A stretch of DNA of 64,000 bases, taken from NCBI GenBank assembly GCA_039566865.1, contig CM076961.1:9075501-9139500 (forward strand), read 5' to 3'. Shown piece after piece: positions 1-12,470 of this stretch (its first letter is position 1; every line of letters starts with the position of its first letter). The notes below the pieces were generated by a model. The model did not search any database and had not been told where the DNA came from. It saw only the letters and a list, made by a program, of their open reading frames with translations. A program made the translations under genes and the position numbers. Source of the DNA: Aurelia coerulea. Its lineage: Eukaryota > Cnidaria > Scyphozoa > Semaeostomeae > Ulmaridae.

Positions 1-302
1 TATAGACATTAGTTTTTTCTTTAGTCTCGTTTTAGCCTTACAGCATAAACAAAAATCGATTAATTAAATGTTTATTTTCTCAAAGAAAACAAAATATAAA
101 CACAAAAAGTGTGGATTAAAGCACTTTAGTAGCTATAATTCATAATATAAAGAGAATTGCACTCATTGTTCTTTAAAATTTTAGTTCTGCCAGTAGTTTC
201 TTTTATAGCACTAAATTAGTGCTGCAGCAACAATTCTTGGAAACATTACTATAGACATTAGTGTTTTCTTAATTCTCATTTTGGCTTTACTGCAAAAACA
301 AG

Positions 303-383
303 CATCGATTAATTAAATGTTTATTTTCTCAATGAAAACAAAATATAAACACAAAAAGTGTGGATTAACGTACTTTAGTAGCT
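303..383 (+). other. Conserved box of the monomer (about 80 bp)
   Basis: From CATCGATTAATTAAATG through the region of phased A-runs (AAAGAAAAC, AAAATATAAAC, ACAAAAAGTG) to ACGTACTTTAGTAGCT, this part changes much less from monomer to monomer than the flanks. It contains the self-complementary sites ATCGAT and TTAATTAA, a short dyad TTTTC-N5-GAAAA, and ACAC-N5-GTGT. In many copies GGGTTAAC adds a HpaI site. Low variation inside an otherwise drifting satellite could reflect binding of an AT-hook or other satellite protein, or nucleosome positioning. That is inference; no known protein motif, including the CENP-B box, was found. Confidence 0.6.
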
Positions 384-455
384 ATAATTCATAATATAAA
401 GAGAATTGCACTCATTGTTCTTTAAAACTATAGTACTGCCAGTAATTCCTTTTAT

Positions 456-478
456 AGCACTATATTAGTGCTGCAGCA
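456..478 (+). other. Hairpin and 10-bp palindrome in the monomer
   Basis: AGCACTA-TAT-TAGTGCT (7-bp stem, 3-nt loop) overlaps the perfect palindrome TGCTGCAGCA, which carries a PstI site (CTGCAG). Monomers ending GTGCTGCAGCAACC keep both dyads. The other common class reads GTGATGCAGTAACC, which breaks the stem at its base and removes the PstI site. The site is repeated, intact or broken, in nearly every monomer of the window and in both orientations. It resembles a bacterial terminator stem only superficially; there is no gene to terminate. Confidence 0.75.
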
Positions 479-3400
479 AACATTGTTTGAAACATTACTA
501 TAGACATTAGTGTTTTCTTTAGTCTCGTTTAAGCCTTACAGCATAAACAAACATCGATTAATTAAATGTTTATTTTCTCAAAGAAAACAAAATATAAACA
601 CAAAAAGTGTGGATTAACGTACTTTAGTAGCTACAATTTATATTATAAAAAGTATTGTGCTTATCGTTCTTTAAAACTTTAGTTCTGCCAGTTATTTCTT
701 TTATAGCACTATATTAGTGATGCAGTAACCATTGTTTGAAACATTACCATAGACATTAGTGTTTTCTTAATTCTCATTTTGGCTTTACTGCAAAAACAAA
801 CATCGATTAATTAAATGTTTATTTTCTCAATGAAAACAAAATATAAACACAAAAAGTGTGGATTAACGTACTTTAGTAGCTATAATTCATAATATAAAGA
901 GAATTGCACTCATTGTTCTTTAAAACTATAGTACTGCCAGTAATTCCTTTTATAGCACTATATTAGTGCTGCAGCAAACATTGTTTGAAACATTACTATA
1001 GACATTAGTGTTTTCTTTAGTCTCGCTTAAGCCTTACAGCATAAACAAACATCGATTAATTAAATGTTTATTTTCTCAAAGAAAACAAAATATAAACACA
1101 AAAAGTGTGGATTAACGTACTTTAGTAGCTACAATTTATATTATAAAAAGTATTGTGCTCATCGTTCTTTAAAACTTTAGTTCTGCCAGTTAGTTCTTTT
1201 AAAGCATTATATTAGTGATGCAGTAACCATTGTTTGAAACATTACTATAGACATTAGTGTTTTTTTAAGTCTCATTTTAGCCTTACAGCATAAACAAACA
1301 TCGATTAATTAAATGTTTATTTTCTCAAAGAAAACAAAATATAAAAACAAAAAGTGTGGATTAACGTACTTTAGTAGCTACAATTTATATTATAAAAAGT
1401 ATTGTGCTCATCGTTCTTTAAAACTTTAGTTCTGCCAGTTATTTCTTTTAAAGCACTATATTAGTGATGCAGTAACCGTTGTTTGAAACATTATTATAGA
1501 CATTAGTGTTTTCTTTAGTCTAATTTTGGCTTTACAGCATCAACAAACATCGATCAATTAAACGTTTATTTTCTCGAAGAAAACATAATATAAACACAAA
1601 AAGTGTGGATTAACGTACTTTAGTAGCTACAATTTATATTATAAAGAGAATTGCACTCATTGTTCTTTAAAACTTTAGTTCTGCCAGTTATTTCTTTTAA
1701 AGCTCTATATTAGTGCTGCAGCAACCATCCTTGGAAATATTACTATAGACATTAGTTTTTTCTTTAGTCTCGTTTTAGCCTTACAGCATAAACAAAAATC
1801 GATTAATTAAATGTTTATTTTCTCAAAGAAAACAAAATATAAACACAAAAAGTGTCGATTAAAGTACTTTAGTAGCTATAATTCATAATATAAAGAGAAT
1901 TGCACTCATTGTTCTTTAAAACTATAGTACTGCCAGTAATTCCTTTTATAGCACTATATTAGTGCTGCAGCAAACATTGTTTGAAACATTACTATAGACA
2001 TTAGTGTTTTCTTTAGTCTCGTTTAAGCCTTACAGCATAAACAAACATCGATTAATTAAATGTTTATTTTCTCAAAGAAAACAAAATATAAACACAAAAA
2101 GTGTGGATTAACGTACTTTAGTAGCTACAATTTATATTATAAAGAGAATTGCACTCATTGTTCTTTAAAACTATAGTACTGCCAGTAATTCCTTTTATAG
2201 CACTATATTAGTGCTGCAGCAAACATTGTTTGAAACATTACTATAGACATTAGTGTTTTCTTTAGTCTCGTTTAAGCCTTACAGCATAAACAAACATCGA
2301 TTAATTAAATGTTTATTTTCTCAAAGAAAACAAAATATAAACACAAAAAGTGTGGATTAACGTACTTTAGTAGCTACAATTTATATTATAAAAAGTATTG
2401 TGCTTATCGTTCTTTAAAACTTTAGTTCTGCCAGTTATTTCTTTTATAGCACTATATTAGTGATGCAGTAACCATTGTTTGAAACATTACCATAGACATT
2501 AGTGTTTTCTTAATTCTCATTTTGGCTTTACTGCAAAAACAAACATCGATTAATTAAATGTTTATTTTCTCAATGAAAACAAAATATAAACACAAAAAGT
2601 GTGGATTAACGTACTTTATTAGCTATAATTCATAATATAAAGAGAATTGCTTTCATCGTTCTTTAAAACTATAGTACTGCCAGTAATTCTTTTTATAGCA
2701 CTATATTAGTGCTGCAGCAAGCATTGTTTGAAACATTACTATAGACATTAGTGTTTTCTTTAGTCTCGTTTTAGCCTTACAGCATAAACAAATATCGATT
2801 AATTAAATGTTTATTTTCTCAAAGAAAACAAAATATAAACACAAAAAGTGTGGGTTAACGTACTTTAGTAGCTATAATTCATAATATAAAGAGAATTGCA
2901 CTCATTGTTCTTTAAAACGTTAGTTCTGCCAGTTATTTCTTTTAAAGCTCTATATTAGTGCTGCAGCAACCATCCTTGGAAATATTACTATAGACATTAG
3001 TTTTTTCTTTAGTCTCGTTTTAGCCTTACAGCATAAACAAAAATCGATTAATTAAATGTTTATTTTCTCAAAGAAAACAAAATATAAACACAAAAAGTGT
3101 CGATTAAAGTACTTTAGTAGCTATAATTCATAATATAAAGAGAATTGCACTCATTGTTCTTTAAAATTTTAGTTCTGCCAGTAGTTTCTTTTATAGCACT
3201 AAATTAGTGCTGCAGCAACCATTCTTGGAAACATTACTATAGACATTAGTGTTTTCTTAATTCTCATTTTGGCTTTACTGCAAAAACAAGCATCGATTAA
3301 TTAAATGTTTATTTTCTCGAAGAAAACATAATATAAACACAAAAAGTGTGGATTAACGTACTTTAGTAGCTACAATTTATATTATAAAAAGTATTCCACT

Positions 3401-5703
3401 CATTGTTCTTTAAAACTTTAGTTCTGCCAGTATTTTCTTTTATAGCACTAAATTAGTGCTGCAGCAACCATTCTTGGAAACATTACTATAGACACTAGTG
3501 TTTTCTTAAGTCTCATTTTGGCTTTACAGCATAAACAAACATCGATTAATTAAATGTTTATTTTCTCAAAAAAAACATAATATAAACACAAAAAGTGTGG
3601 ATTAACGTACTTTAGTAGCTATAATTCATAATATAAAGAGAATTGCACTCATCGTTCTTTAAAACTATAGTACTGCTAGTAATTCCTTTTATAGCACTAT
3701 ATTATTGCTGCAGCAACCATTGTTTGAAACATTACTATAGACATTAGTGTTTTCTTTAGTCTCGTTTTAGCCTTACAGCATAAACAAACATCGATTAATT
3801 AAATGTTTATTTTCTCAAAGAAAACGAAATATAGACACAAAAAGTGTGGGTTAACGTACTTTAGTAGCTACAATTTATATAATAAAAAGTATTGCACTCA
3901 TCGTTCTTTAAAACTTTAGTTCTGCCAGTTATTTCTTTTAAAGCACTATATTAGTGCTGCAGCAACCATTGCTTGAAACATTACTATAGACATTAGTGTT
4001 TTCTTTAGTCTCGTTTTAGCCTTACAGCATAAACAAATATCGATTAATTAAATGTTTATTTTCTCAAAGAAAACAAAATATAAACACAAAAAGTGTGGGT
4101 TAACGTACTTTAGTAGCTATAATTCATAATATAAAGAGAATTGCACTCATTGTTCTTTAAAACTTTAGTTCTGCCAGTTATTTCTTTTAAAGCTCTATAT
4201 TAGTGCTGCAGCAACCATCCTTGCAAATATTACTATAGACATTAGTTTTTTCTTTAGTCTCGTTTTAGCCTTACAGCATAAACAAAAATCGATTAATTAA
4301 ATGTTTATTTTCTCAAAGAAAACAAAATATAAACACAAAAAGTGTGGATTAAAGCACTTTAGTAGCTATAATTCATAATATAAAGAGAATTGCACTCATT
4401 GTTCTTTAAAATTTTAGTTCTGCCAGTAGTTTCTTTTATAGCACTAAATTAGTGCTGCAGCAACAATTCTTGGAAACATTACTATAGACATTAGTGTTTT
4501 CTTAATTCTCATTTTGGCTTTACTGCAAAAACAAGCATCGATTAATTAAATGTTTATTTTCTCAATGAAAACAAAATATAAACACAAAAAGTGTGGATTA
4601 ACGTACTTTAGTAGCTATAATTCATAATATAAAGAGAATTGCACTCATTGTTCTTTAAAACTATAGTACTGCCAGTAATTCCTTTTATAGCACTATATTA
4701 GTGCTGCAGCAAACATTGTTTGAAACATTACTATAGACATTAGTGTTTTCTTTAGTCTCGTTTAAGCCTTACAGCATAAACAAACATCGATTAATTAAAT
4801 GTTTATTTTCTCAAAGAAAACAAAATATAAACACAAAAAGTGTGGATTAACGTACTTTAGTAGCTACAATTTATATTATAAAAAGTATTGTGCTTATCGT
4901 TCTTTAAAACTTTAGTTCTGCCAGTTATTTCTTTTATAGCACTATATTAGTGATGCAGTAACCATTGTTTGAAACATTACCATAGACATTAGTGTTTTCT
5001 TAATTCTCATTTTGGCTTTACTGCAAAAACAAACATCGATTAATTAAATGTTTATTTTCTCAATGAAAACAAAATATAAACACAAAAAGTGTGGATTAAC
5101 GTACTTTAGTAGCTATAATTCATAATATAAAGAGAATTGCACTCATTGTTCTTTAAAACTATAGTACTGCCAGTAATTCCTTTTATAGCACTATATTAGT
5201 GCTGCAGCAAACATTGTTTGAAACATTACTATAGACATTAGTGTTTTCTTTAGTCTCGTTTAAGCCTTACAGCATAAACAAACATCGATTAATTAAATGT
5301 TTATTTTCTCAAAGAAAACAAAATATAAACACAAAAAGTGTGGATTAACGTACTTTAGTAGCTACAATTTATATTATAAAAAGTATTGTGCTCATCGTTC
5401 TTTAAAACTTTAGTTCTGCCAGTTAGTTCTTTTAAAGCACTATATTAGTGATGCAGTAACCATTGTTTGAAACATTACTATAGACATTAGTGTTTTTTTA
5501 AGTCTCATTTTAGCCTTACAGCATAAACAAACATCGATTAATTAAATGTTTATTTTCTCAAAGAAAACAAAATATAAAAACAAAAAGTGTGGATTAACGT
5601 ACTTTAGTAGCTACAATTTATATTATAAAAAGTATTGTGCTCATCGTTCTTTAAAACTTTAGTTCTGCCAGTTATTTCTTTTAAAGCACTATATTAGTGA
5701 TGC

Positions 5704-5976
5704 AGTAACCATTGTTTGAAACATTACCATAGACATTAGTGTTTTCTTAAGTCTCATTTTGGATTTACTGCATAAACAAACATCGATGAATTAAATGTTT
5801 ATTTTCTCAAAGAAAACAAAATACAAACACAAAAAGTGTGGATTAACGTACTTTAGTAGCTATAATTCATAATATAAAAAGAATTGCACTCATTGTTCTT
5901 TAAAACTATAGTACTGCCAGTAATTCCTTTTATAGCACTTTATTAGTGCTGCAGCAACCATTGCTTGAAACATTAC
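5704..5976 (+). repeat. Transition monomer between HOR blocks
   Basis: About one monomer between the 17-monomer duplication and the 7-monomer HOR. Its 5' half (GGATTTACTGCATAAAC, ATCGATGAATTAAATG) belongs to neither neighbour. From about 5865 its 3' half, including the rare GCACTTTATTAGTGC, matches the last monomer of the following HOR, so the HOR homology begins inside this unit. This places an old crossover within the conserved box. Confidence 0.6.
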
Positions 5977-8900
5977 TATAAACATTTGTGTTTTATTTAG
6001 TCTCGTTTTAGCCTTACAGCATAAACAAATATCGATTAATTAAATGTTTATTTTCTCAAAGAAAACATAATATAAACAAAAAAAGTGTGGGTTAACGTAC
6101 TTTAGTAGCTATAATTTATATTATAAAAAGTATTGCACTCATCGTTCTTTAAAACTTTAGTTCTGCCAGTTATTTCTTTTAAAGCTCTATATTAGTGCTG
6201 CAGCAACCATCCTTGGAAATATTACTATAGACATTAGTTTTTTCTTTAGTCTCGTTTTAGCCTTACAGCATAAACAAAAAATCGATTAATTAAATGTTTA
6301 TTTTCTCAAAGAAAACACAATATAAACACAAAAAGTGTAGATTAAAGTACTTTAGTAGCTATAATTCATAATAGAAAGAGAATTGCACTCATTGTTCTTT
6401 AAAACTTTAGTTCTGCTAGTAGTTTCTTTTATAGCACTAAATTAGTGCTGCAGCAACCATTCTTGGAAACATTACTATAGACATTAGTGTTTTCTTTAGT
6501 CTCGTTTTAGCCTTACAGCATCAACAAACTTCGATTAATTAAATGATTATTTTCTCTAAGAAAACATAATATAAACACACAAAGTGTGGGTTAACGTTCT
6601 TTAGTAGCTATAATTCATAATATAAAGAGAATTGCACTCATTGTTCTTTAAAACTTTATTTCTGCCAGTAATTTCTTTTATAGCACTAAATTAGTGCTGC
6701 AGCAACCATTCTTGGAAACATTACTATAGACTTTAGTGTTTTCTTAATTCTCATTTTGGCTTTACTGCATAAACAAACATCGATTAAGTAATGTTTATTT
6801 TTTTCAAAGAAAACAAAATATAAACACAAAAAGTGTGGATTAACGTACTTTAGTAGCTATAATTCATAATATAAAAAGAATTGCACTCATCGTTCTTTAA
6901 AACTGTAGTACTGCCAGTAATTTCTTTTATAGCACTATATTAGTGCTGCAGCAAGCATTGTTTGAAACATTACTATAGACATTAGTGTTTTCTTTAGTCT
7001 CGTATTAGCCTTACAGCATCAATAAACATCGATTAATTAAATGTTTATTTTCTCAAAGAAAACAAAATATAAACACAAAAAGTGTTGATTAACGTACTTT
7101 AGTAGCTACAACTTATATTATAAAAAGTATTGCACTCATCGTTCTTTAAAACTTTAGTTCTGCCATTTATTTCTTTTAAAGCTCTATATTAGTGCTGCAG
7201 CAACCATTCTTGGAAACATTACTATAGACATTAGTGTTTTCTTAATTCTCATTCTGGCTTTACAGCATAAACAAACATCGATTAATTAAATATTTATTTT
7301 CTCAAAGAAAACATAATATAAACACAAAAAGTGTTGGTTAACGTACTTTAGTAGCTACAATATATATTGTAAAAAGTATTGTGCTCATCGTTCTTTAAAA
7401 CTTAAGTTCTGCCATTTATATTAGTGATGCAGTAACCATTGTTTGAAGCATTACTATAGACATTAGTGTTTTCTTATGTCTCGCTTTAGCCTTACAGCAT
7501 AAGCAAACATCGATTAATTAAATGTTTATTTTCTCAAATAAAACAAAATATAAACACAAAAAGTGTGGATTAACGTACTTTAGTAGCTATAATTCATAAT
7601 ATAAAGAGAATTGCACTCATTGTTCTTTAAAACTATAGTACTGCCAGTAATTCCTTTTATAGCACTTTATTAGTGCTGCAGCAACCATTGATTGAAACAT
7701 TACTATAGACATTAGTGTTTTATTTAGTCTCGTTTTAGCCTTACAGCATAAACAAATATCGATTAATTAAATGTTTATTTTCTCAAAGAAAACATAATAT
7801 AAACAAAAAAAGTGTGGGTTAACGTACTTTAGTAGCTATAATTTATATTATAAAAAGTATTGCACTCATCGTTCTTTAAAACTTTAGTTCTGCCAGTTAT
7901 TTCTTTTAAAGCTCTATATTAGTGCTGCAGCAACCATCCTTGGAAATATTACTATAGACATTAGTTTTTTCTTTAGTCTCGTTTTAGCCTTACAGCATAA
8001 ACAAAAAATCGATTAATTAAATGTTTATTTTCTCAAAGAAAACACAATATAAACACAAAAAGTGTAGATTAAAGTACTTTAGTAGCTATAATTCATAATA
8101 GAAAGAGAATTGCACTCATTGTTCTTTAAAACTTTAGTTCTGCTAGTAGTTTCTTTTATAGCACTAAATTAGTGCTGCAGCAACCATTCTTGGAAACATT
8201 ACTATAGACATTAGTGTTTTCTTTAGTCTCGTTTTAGCCTTACAGCATCAACAAACTTCGATTAATTAAATGTTTATTTTCTCTAAGAAAACATAATATA
8301 AACACACAAAGTGTGGGTTAACGTTCTTTAGTAGCTATAATTCATAATATAAAGAGAATTGCACTCATTGTTCTTTAAAACTTTATTTCTGCCAGTAGTT
8401 TCTTTTATAGCACTAAATTAGTGCTGCAGCAACCATTCTTGGAAACATTACTATAGACTTTAGTGTTTTCTTAATTCTCATTTTGGCTTTACTGCATAAA
8501 CAAACATCGATTAAGTAATGTTTATTTTTTTCAAAGAAAACAAAATATAAACACAAAAAGTGTGGATTAACGTACTTTAGTAGCTATAATTCATAATATA
8601 AAAAGAATTGCACTCATCGTTCTTTAAAACTATAGTACTGCCAGTAATTTCTTTTATAGCACTATATTAGTGCTGCAGCAAGCATTGTTTGAAACATTAC
8701 TATAGACATTAGTGTTTTCTTTAGTCTCGTATTAGCCTTACAGCATCAATAAACATCGATTAATTAAATGTTTATTTTCTCAAAGAAAACAAAATATAAA
8801 CACAAAAAGTGTTGATTAACGTACTTTAGTAGCTACAACTTATATTATAAAAAGTATTGCACTCATCGTTCTTTAAAACTTTAGTTCTGCCATTTATTTC

Positions 8901-11900
8901 TTTTAAAGCTCTATATTAGTGCTGCAGCAACCATTCTTGGAAACATTACTATAGACATTAGTGTTTTCTTAATTCTCATTCTGGCTTTACAGCATAAACA
9001 AACATCGATTAATTAAATATTTATTTTCTCAAAGAAAACATAATATAAACACAAAAAGTGTGGGTTAACGTACTTTAGTAGCTACAATATATATTGTAAA
9101 AAGTATTGTGCTCATCGTTCTTTAAAACTTAAGTTCTGCCATTTATATTAGTGATGCAGTAACCATTGTTTGAAGCATTACTATAGACATTAGTGTTTTC
9201 TTATGTCTCGCTTTAGCCTTACAGCATAAGCAAACATCGATTAATTAAATGTTTATTTTCTCAAATAAAACAAAATATAAACACAAAAAGTGTGGATTAA
9301 CGTACTTTAGTAGCTATAATTCATAATATAAAGAGAATTGCACTCATTGTTCTTTAAAACTATAGTACTGCCAGTAATTCCTTTTATAGCACTTTATTAG
9401 TGCTGCAGCAACCATTGATTGAAACATTACTATAGACATTAGTGTTTTATTTAGTCTCGTTTTAGCCTTACAGCATAAACAAATATCGATTAATTAAATG
9501 TTTATTTTCTCAAAGAAAACATAATATAAACAAAAAAAGTGTGGGTTAACGTACTTTAGTAGCTATAATTTATATTATAAAAAGTATTGCACTCATCGTT
9601 CTTTAAAACTTTAGTTCTGCCAGTTATTTCTTTTAAAGCTCTATATTAGTGCTGCAGCAACCATCCTTGGAAATATTACTATAGACATTAGTTTTTTCTT
9701 TAGTCTCGTTTTAGCCTTACAGCATAAACAAAAAATCGATTAATTAAATGTTTATTTTCTCAAAGAAAACACAATATAAACACAAAAAGTGTAGATTAAA
9801 GTACTTTAGTAGCTATAATTCATAATAGAAAGAGAATTGCACTCATTGTTCTTTAAAACTTTAGTTCTGCTAGTAGTTTCTTTTATAGCACTAAATTAGT
9901 GCTGCAGCAACCATTCTTGGAAACATTACTATAGACATTAGTGTTTTCTTTAGTCTCGTTTTAGCCTTACAGCATCAACAAACTTCGATTAATTAAATGT
10001 TTATTTTCTCTAAGAAAACATAATATAAACACACAAAGTGTGGGTTAACGTTCTTTAGTAGCTATAATTCATAATATAAAGAGAATTGCACTCATTGTTC
10101 TTTAAAACTTTATTTCTGCCAGTAGTTTCTTTTATAGCACTAAATTAGTGCTGCAGCAACCATTCTTGGAAACATTACTATAGACTTTAGTGTTTTCTTA
10201 ATTCTCATTTTGGCTTTACTGCATAAACAAACATCGATTAAGTAATGTTTATTTTTTTCAAAGAAAACAAAATATAAACACAAAAAGTGTGGATTAACGT
10301 ACTTTAGTAGCTATAATTCATAATATAAAAAGAATTGCACTCATCGTTCTTTAAAACTGTAGTACTGCCAGTAATTTCTTTTATAGCACTATATTAGTGC
10401 TGCAGCAAGCATTGTTTGAAACATTACTATAGACATTAGTGTTTTCTTTAGTCTCGTATTAGCCTTACAGCATCAATAAACATCGATTAATTAAATGTTT
10501 ATTTTCTCAAAGAAAACAAAATATAAACACAAAAAGTGTTGATTAACGTACTTTAGTAGCTACAACTTATATTATAAAAAGTATTGCACTCATCGTTCTT
10601 TAAAACTTTAGTTCTGCCATTTATTTCTTTTAAAGCTCTATATTAGTGCTGCAGCAACCATTCTTGGAAACATTACTATAGACATTAGTGTTTTCTTAAT
10701 TCTCATTCTGGCTTTACAGCATAAACAAACATCGATTAATTAAATATTTATTTTCTCAAAGAAAACATAATATAAACACAAAAAGTGTTGGTTAACGTAC
10801 TTTAGTAGCTACAATATATATTGTAAAAAGTATTGTGCTCATCGTTCTTTAAAACTTAAGTTCTGCCATTTATATTAGTGATGCAGTAACCATTGTTTGA
10901 AGCATTACTATAGACATTAGTGTTTTCTTATGTCTCGCTTTAGCCTTACAGCATAAGCAAACATCGATTAATTAAATGTTTATTTTCTCAAATAAAACAA
11001 AATATAAACACAAAAAGTGTGGATTAACGTACTTTAGTAGCTATAATTCATAATATAAAGAGAATTGCACTCATTGTTCTTTAAAACTTTATTTCTGCCA
11101 GTAGTTTCTTTTATAGCACTAAATTAGTGCTGCAGCAACAATTCTTGGAAACATTACTATAGACATTAGTGTTTTCTTAAGTGTCATTTTGGCTTTACTG
11201 CATAAACAAACATCGATTAATTAAATGTTTATTTTCTCAAAGCAAACAAAATAAAAACACAAAAAGTGTGGGTTAACGTACTTTAGTAGCTATAATTTAT
11301 ATTATAAAAAGTATTGCACTCATCGTTCTTTAAAACTTTAGTTCTGCCAGTTATTTCTTTTAAAGCTCTATATTAGTGCTGCAGCAACCATCCTTGGAAA
11401 TATTACTATAGACATTAGTTTTTTCTTTAGTCTCGTTTTAGCCTTACAGCATAAACAAAAAATCGATTAATTAAATGTTTATTTTCTCAAAGAAAACACA
11501 ATATAAACACAAAAAGTATAGATTAAAGTACTTTAGTAGCTATAATTCATAATAGAAAGAGAATTGCACTCATTGTTCTTTAAAACTTTAGTTCTGCTAG
11601 TAGTTTCTTTTATAGCACTAAATTAGTGCTGCAGCAACCATTCTTGGAAACATTACTATAGACATTAGTGTTTTCTTTAGTCTCGTTTTAGCCTTACAGC
11701 ATCAACAAACTTCGATTAATTAAATGTTTATTTTCTCTAAGAAAACATAATATAAACACACAAAGTGTGGGTTAACGTTCTTTAGTAGCTATAATTCATA
11801 ATATAAAGAGAATTGCACTCATTGTTCTTTAAAACTTTATTTCTGCCAGTAGTTTCTTTTATAGCACTAAATTAGTGCTGCAGCAATTATTCTTGGAAAC

Positions 11901-12470
11901 ATTACTATAGACTTTAGTGTTTTCTTAATTCTCATTTTGGCTTTACTGCATAAACAAACATCGATTAAGTAATGTTTATTTTTTTCAAAGAAAACAAAAT
12001 ATAAACACAAAAAGTGTGGATTAACGTACTTTAGTAGCTATAATTCATAATATAAAGAGAATTGCACTCATCGTTCTTTAAAACTATAGTACTGCCAGTA
12101 ATTCCTTTTATAGCACTATATTAGTGCTGCAGCAAGCATTGTTTGAAACATTACTATAGACATTAGTGTTTTCTTTAGTCTCGTATTAGCCTTACAGCAT
12201 CAATAAACATCGATTAATTAAATGTTTATTTTCTCAAAGAAAACAAAATATAAACACAAAAAGTGTTGATTAACGTACTTTAGTAGCTACAACTTATATT
12301 ATAAAAAGTATTGCACTCATCGTTCTTTAAAACTTTAGTTCTGCCATTTATTTCTTTTAAAGCTCTATATTAGTGCTGCAGCAACCATTCTTGGAAACAT
12401 TACTATAGACATTAGTGTTTTCTTAATTCTCATTCTGGCTTTACAGCATAAACAAACATCGATTAATTAA
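5977..12470 (+). repeat. 7-monomer HOR of 1727 bp, about 3.8 copies
   Basis: Unit starts are at 5977, 7704, 9431 and 11158, all 1727 bp apart; the marker monomer starting ATTAGTTTTTTC recurs at 6226, 7953, 9680 and 11407. The length is fully explained as 7 x 249 minus 17 (truncated sixth monomer) plus 1 (ACAAAAAATCGAT). Copies differ by scattered single bases. In the last copy the first monomer has been replaced by another class (CAGCAACAATTCTTGG, TTAAGTGTCATT), and the copy fades at about 12470. This is the most homogeneous and probably most recently amplified part of F1. Confidence 0.93.
7223..7454 (+). repeat. 232-bp truncated monomer of the 7-mer HOR
   Basis: The sequence reads GCCATTTATATTAGTGATGC where other monomers have about 17 more bases (TTTCTTTTAAAGCACTA) between GCCATTTA and TATTAG. 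The loss removes the left arm of the AGCACTA hairpin. The same deletion recurs 1727 bp apart in the next two HOR copies (near 9137 and 10864), so it arose once before HOR amplification. It is a clean marker for counting HOR copies. Confidence 0.9.

Larger units (their letters stand above)
250..498 (+). repeat. Representative satellite monomer (249 bp)
   Basis: One full repeat unit chosen as a reference; the start is arbitrary and set at TATAGACATT. In order it holds: a variable 5' part (TTAATTCTC or TTTAGTCTCG classes, then GGCTTTACTGCA or AGCCTTACAGCA); a conserved box with ATCGAT and TTAATTAA; an A-tract stretch; a second class-switching part (ATAATTCATAATATAAAGAG versus ACAATTTATATTATAAAAAG); the block TTCTTTAAAACT; and a 3' part with a hairpin and a PstI palindrome ending in TTGAAACATTAC or TTGGAAACATTAC. 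Most monomers are exactly 249 bp. Recurrent exceptions are -17, -8, -2, -1, +1, +8 and +14 bp variants, and these account for the HOR lengths that are not exact multiples of 249. Confidence 0.95.
1..5703 (+). repeat. 17-monomer tandem duplication (offset 4233 bp)
   Basis: Bases 1 to about 1470 recur nearly unchanged at 4234 to about 5703, an offset of 4233 bp = 17 x 249. Shared rare marks include GATTAAAGCACTTTAG (near 115 and 4347), CAGCAACAATTCTTGG, the CCATAGACATT monomer start (748 and 4981) and the seven-T run GTGTTTTTTTAAG. Differences are single bases, for example CTCGCTTAAG near 1022 against CTCGTTTAAG. The copies part at the monomer after 1470/5703. A shorter 7-monomer echo (offset about 1742) links about 499-900 with 2241-2700. 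Between the copies the monomers are mixed, and the class starting ATTAGTTTTTTC recurs at 1744, 2990 and 4234. Confidence 0.85.

Noticed and set aside
456..478. Rho-independent terminator
   Set aside because: The hairpin is present in most monomers, is not followed by a U-run, and there are no genes to terminate.
250..498. CENP-B box in the monomer
   Set aside because: No monomer variant I inspected has the TTCG...A..CGGG core; TTCGTTTTCTTTGAG in the inverted blocks lacks the CGGG half.
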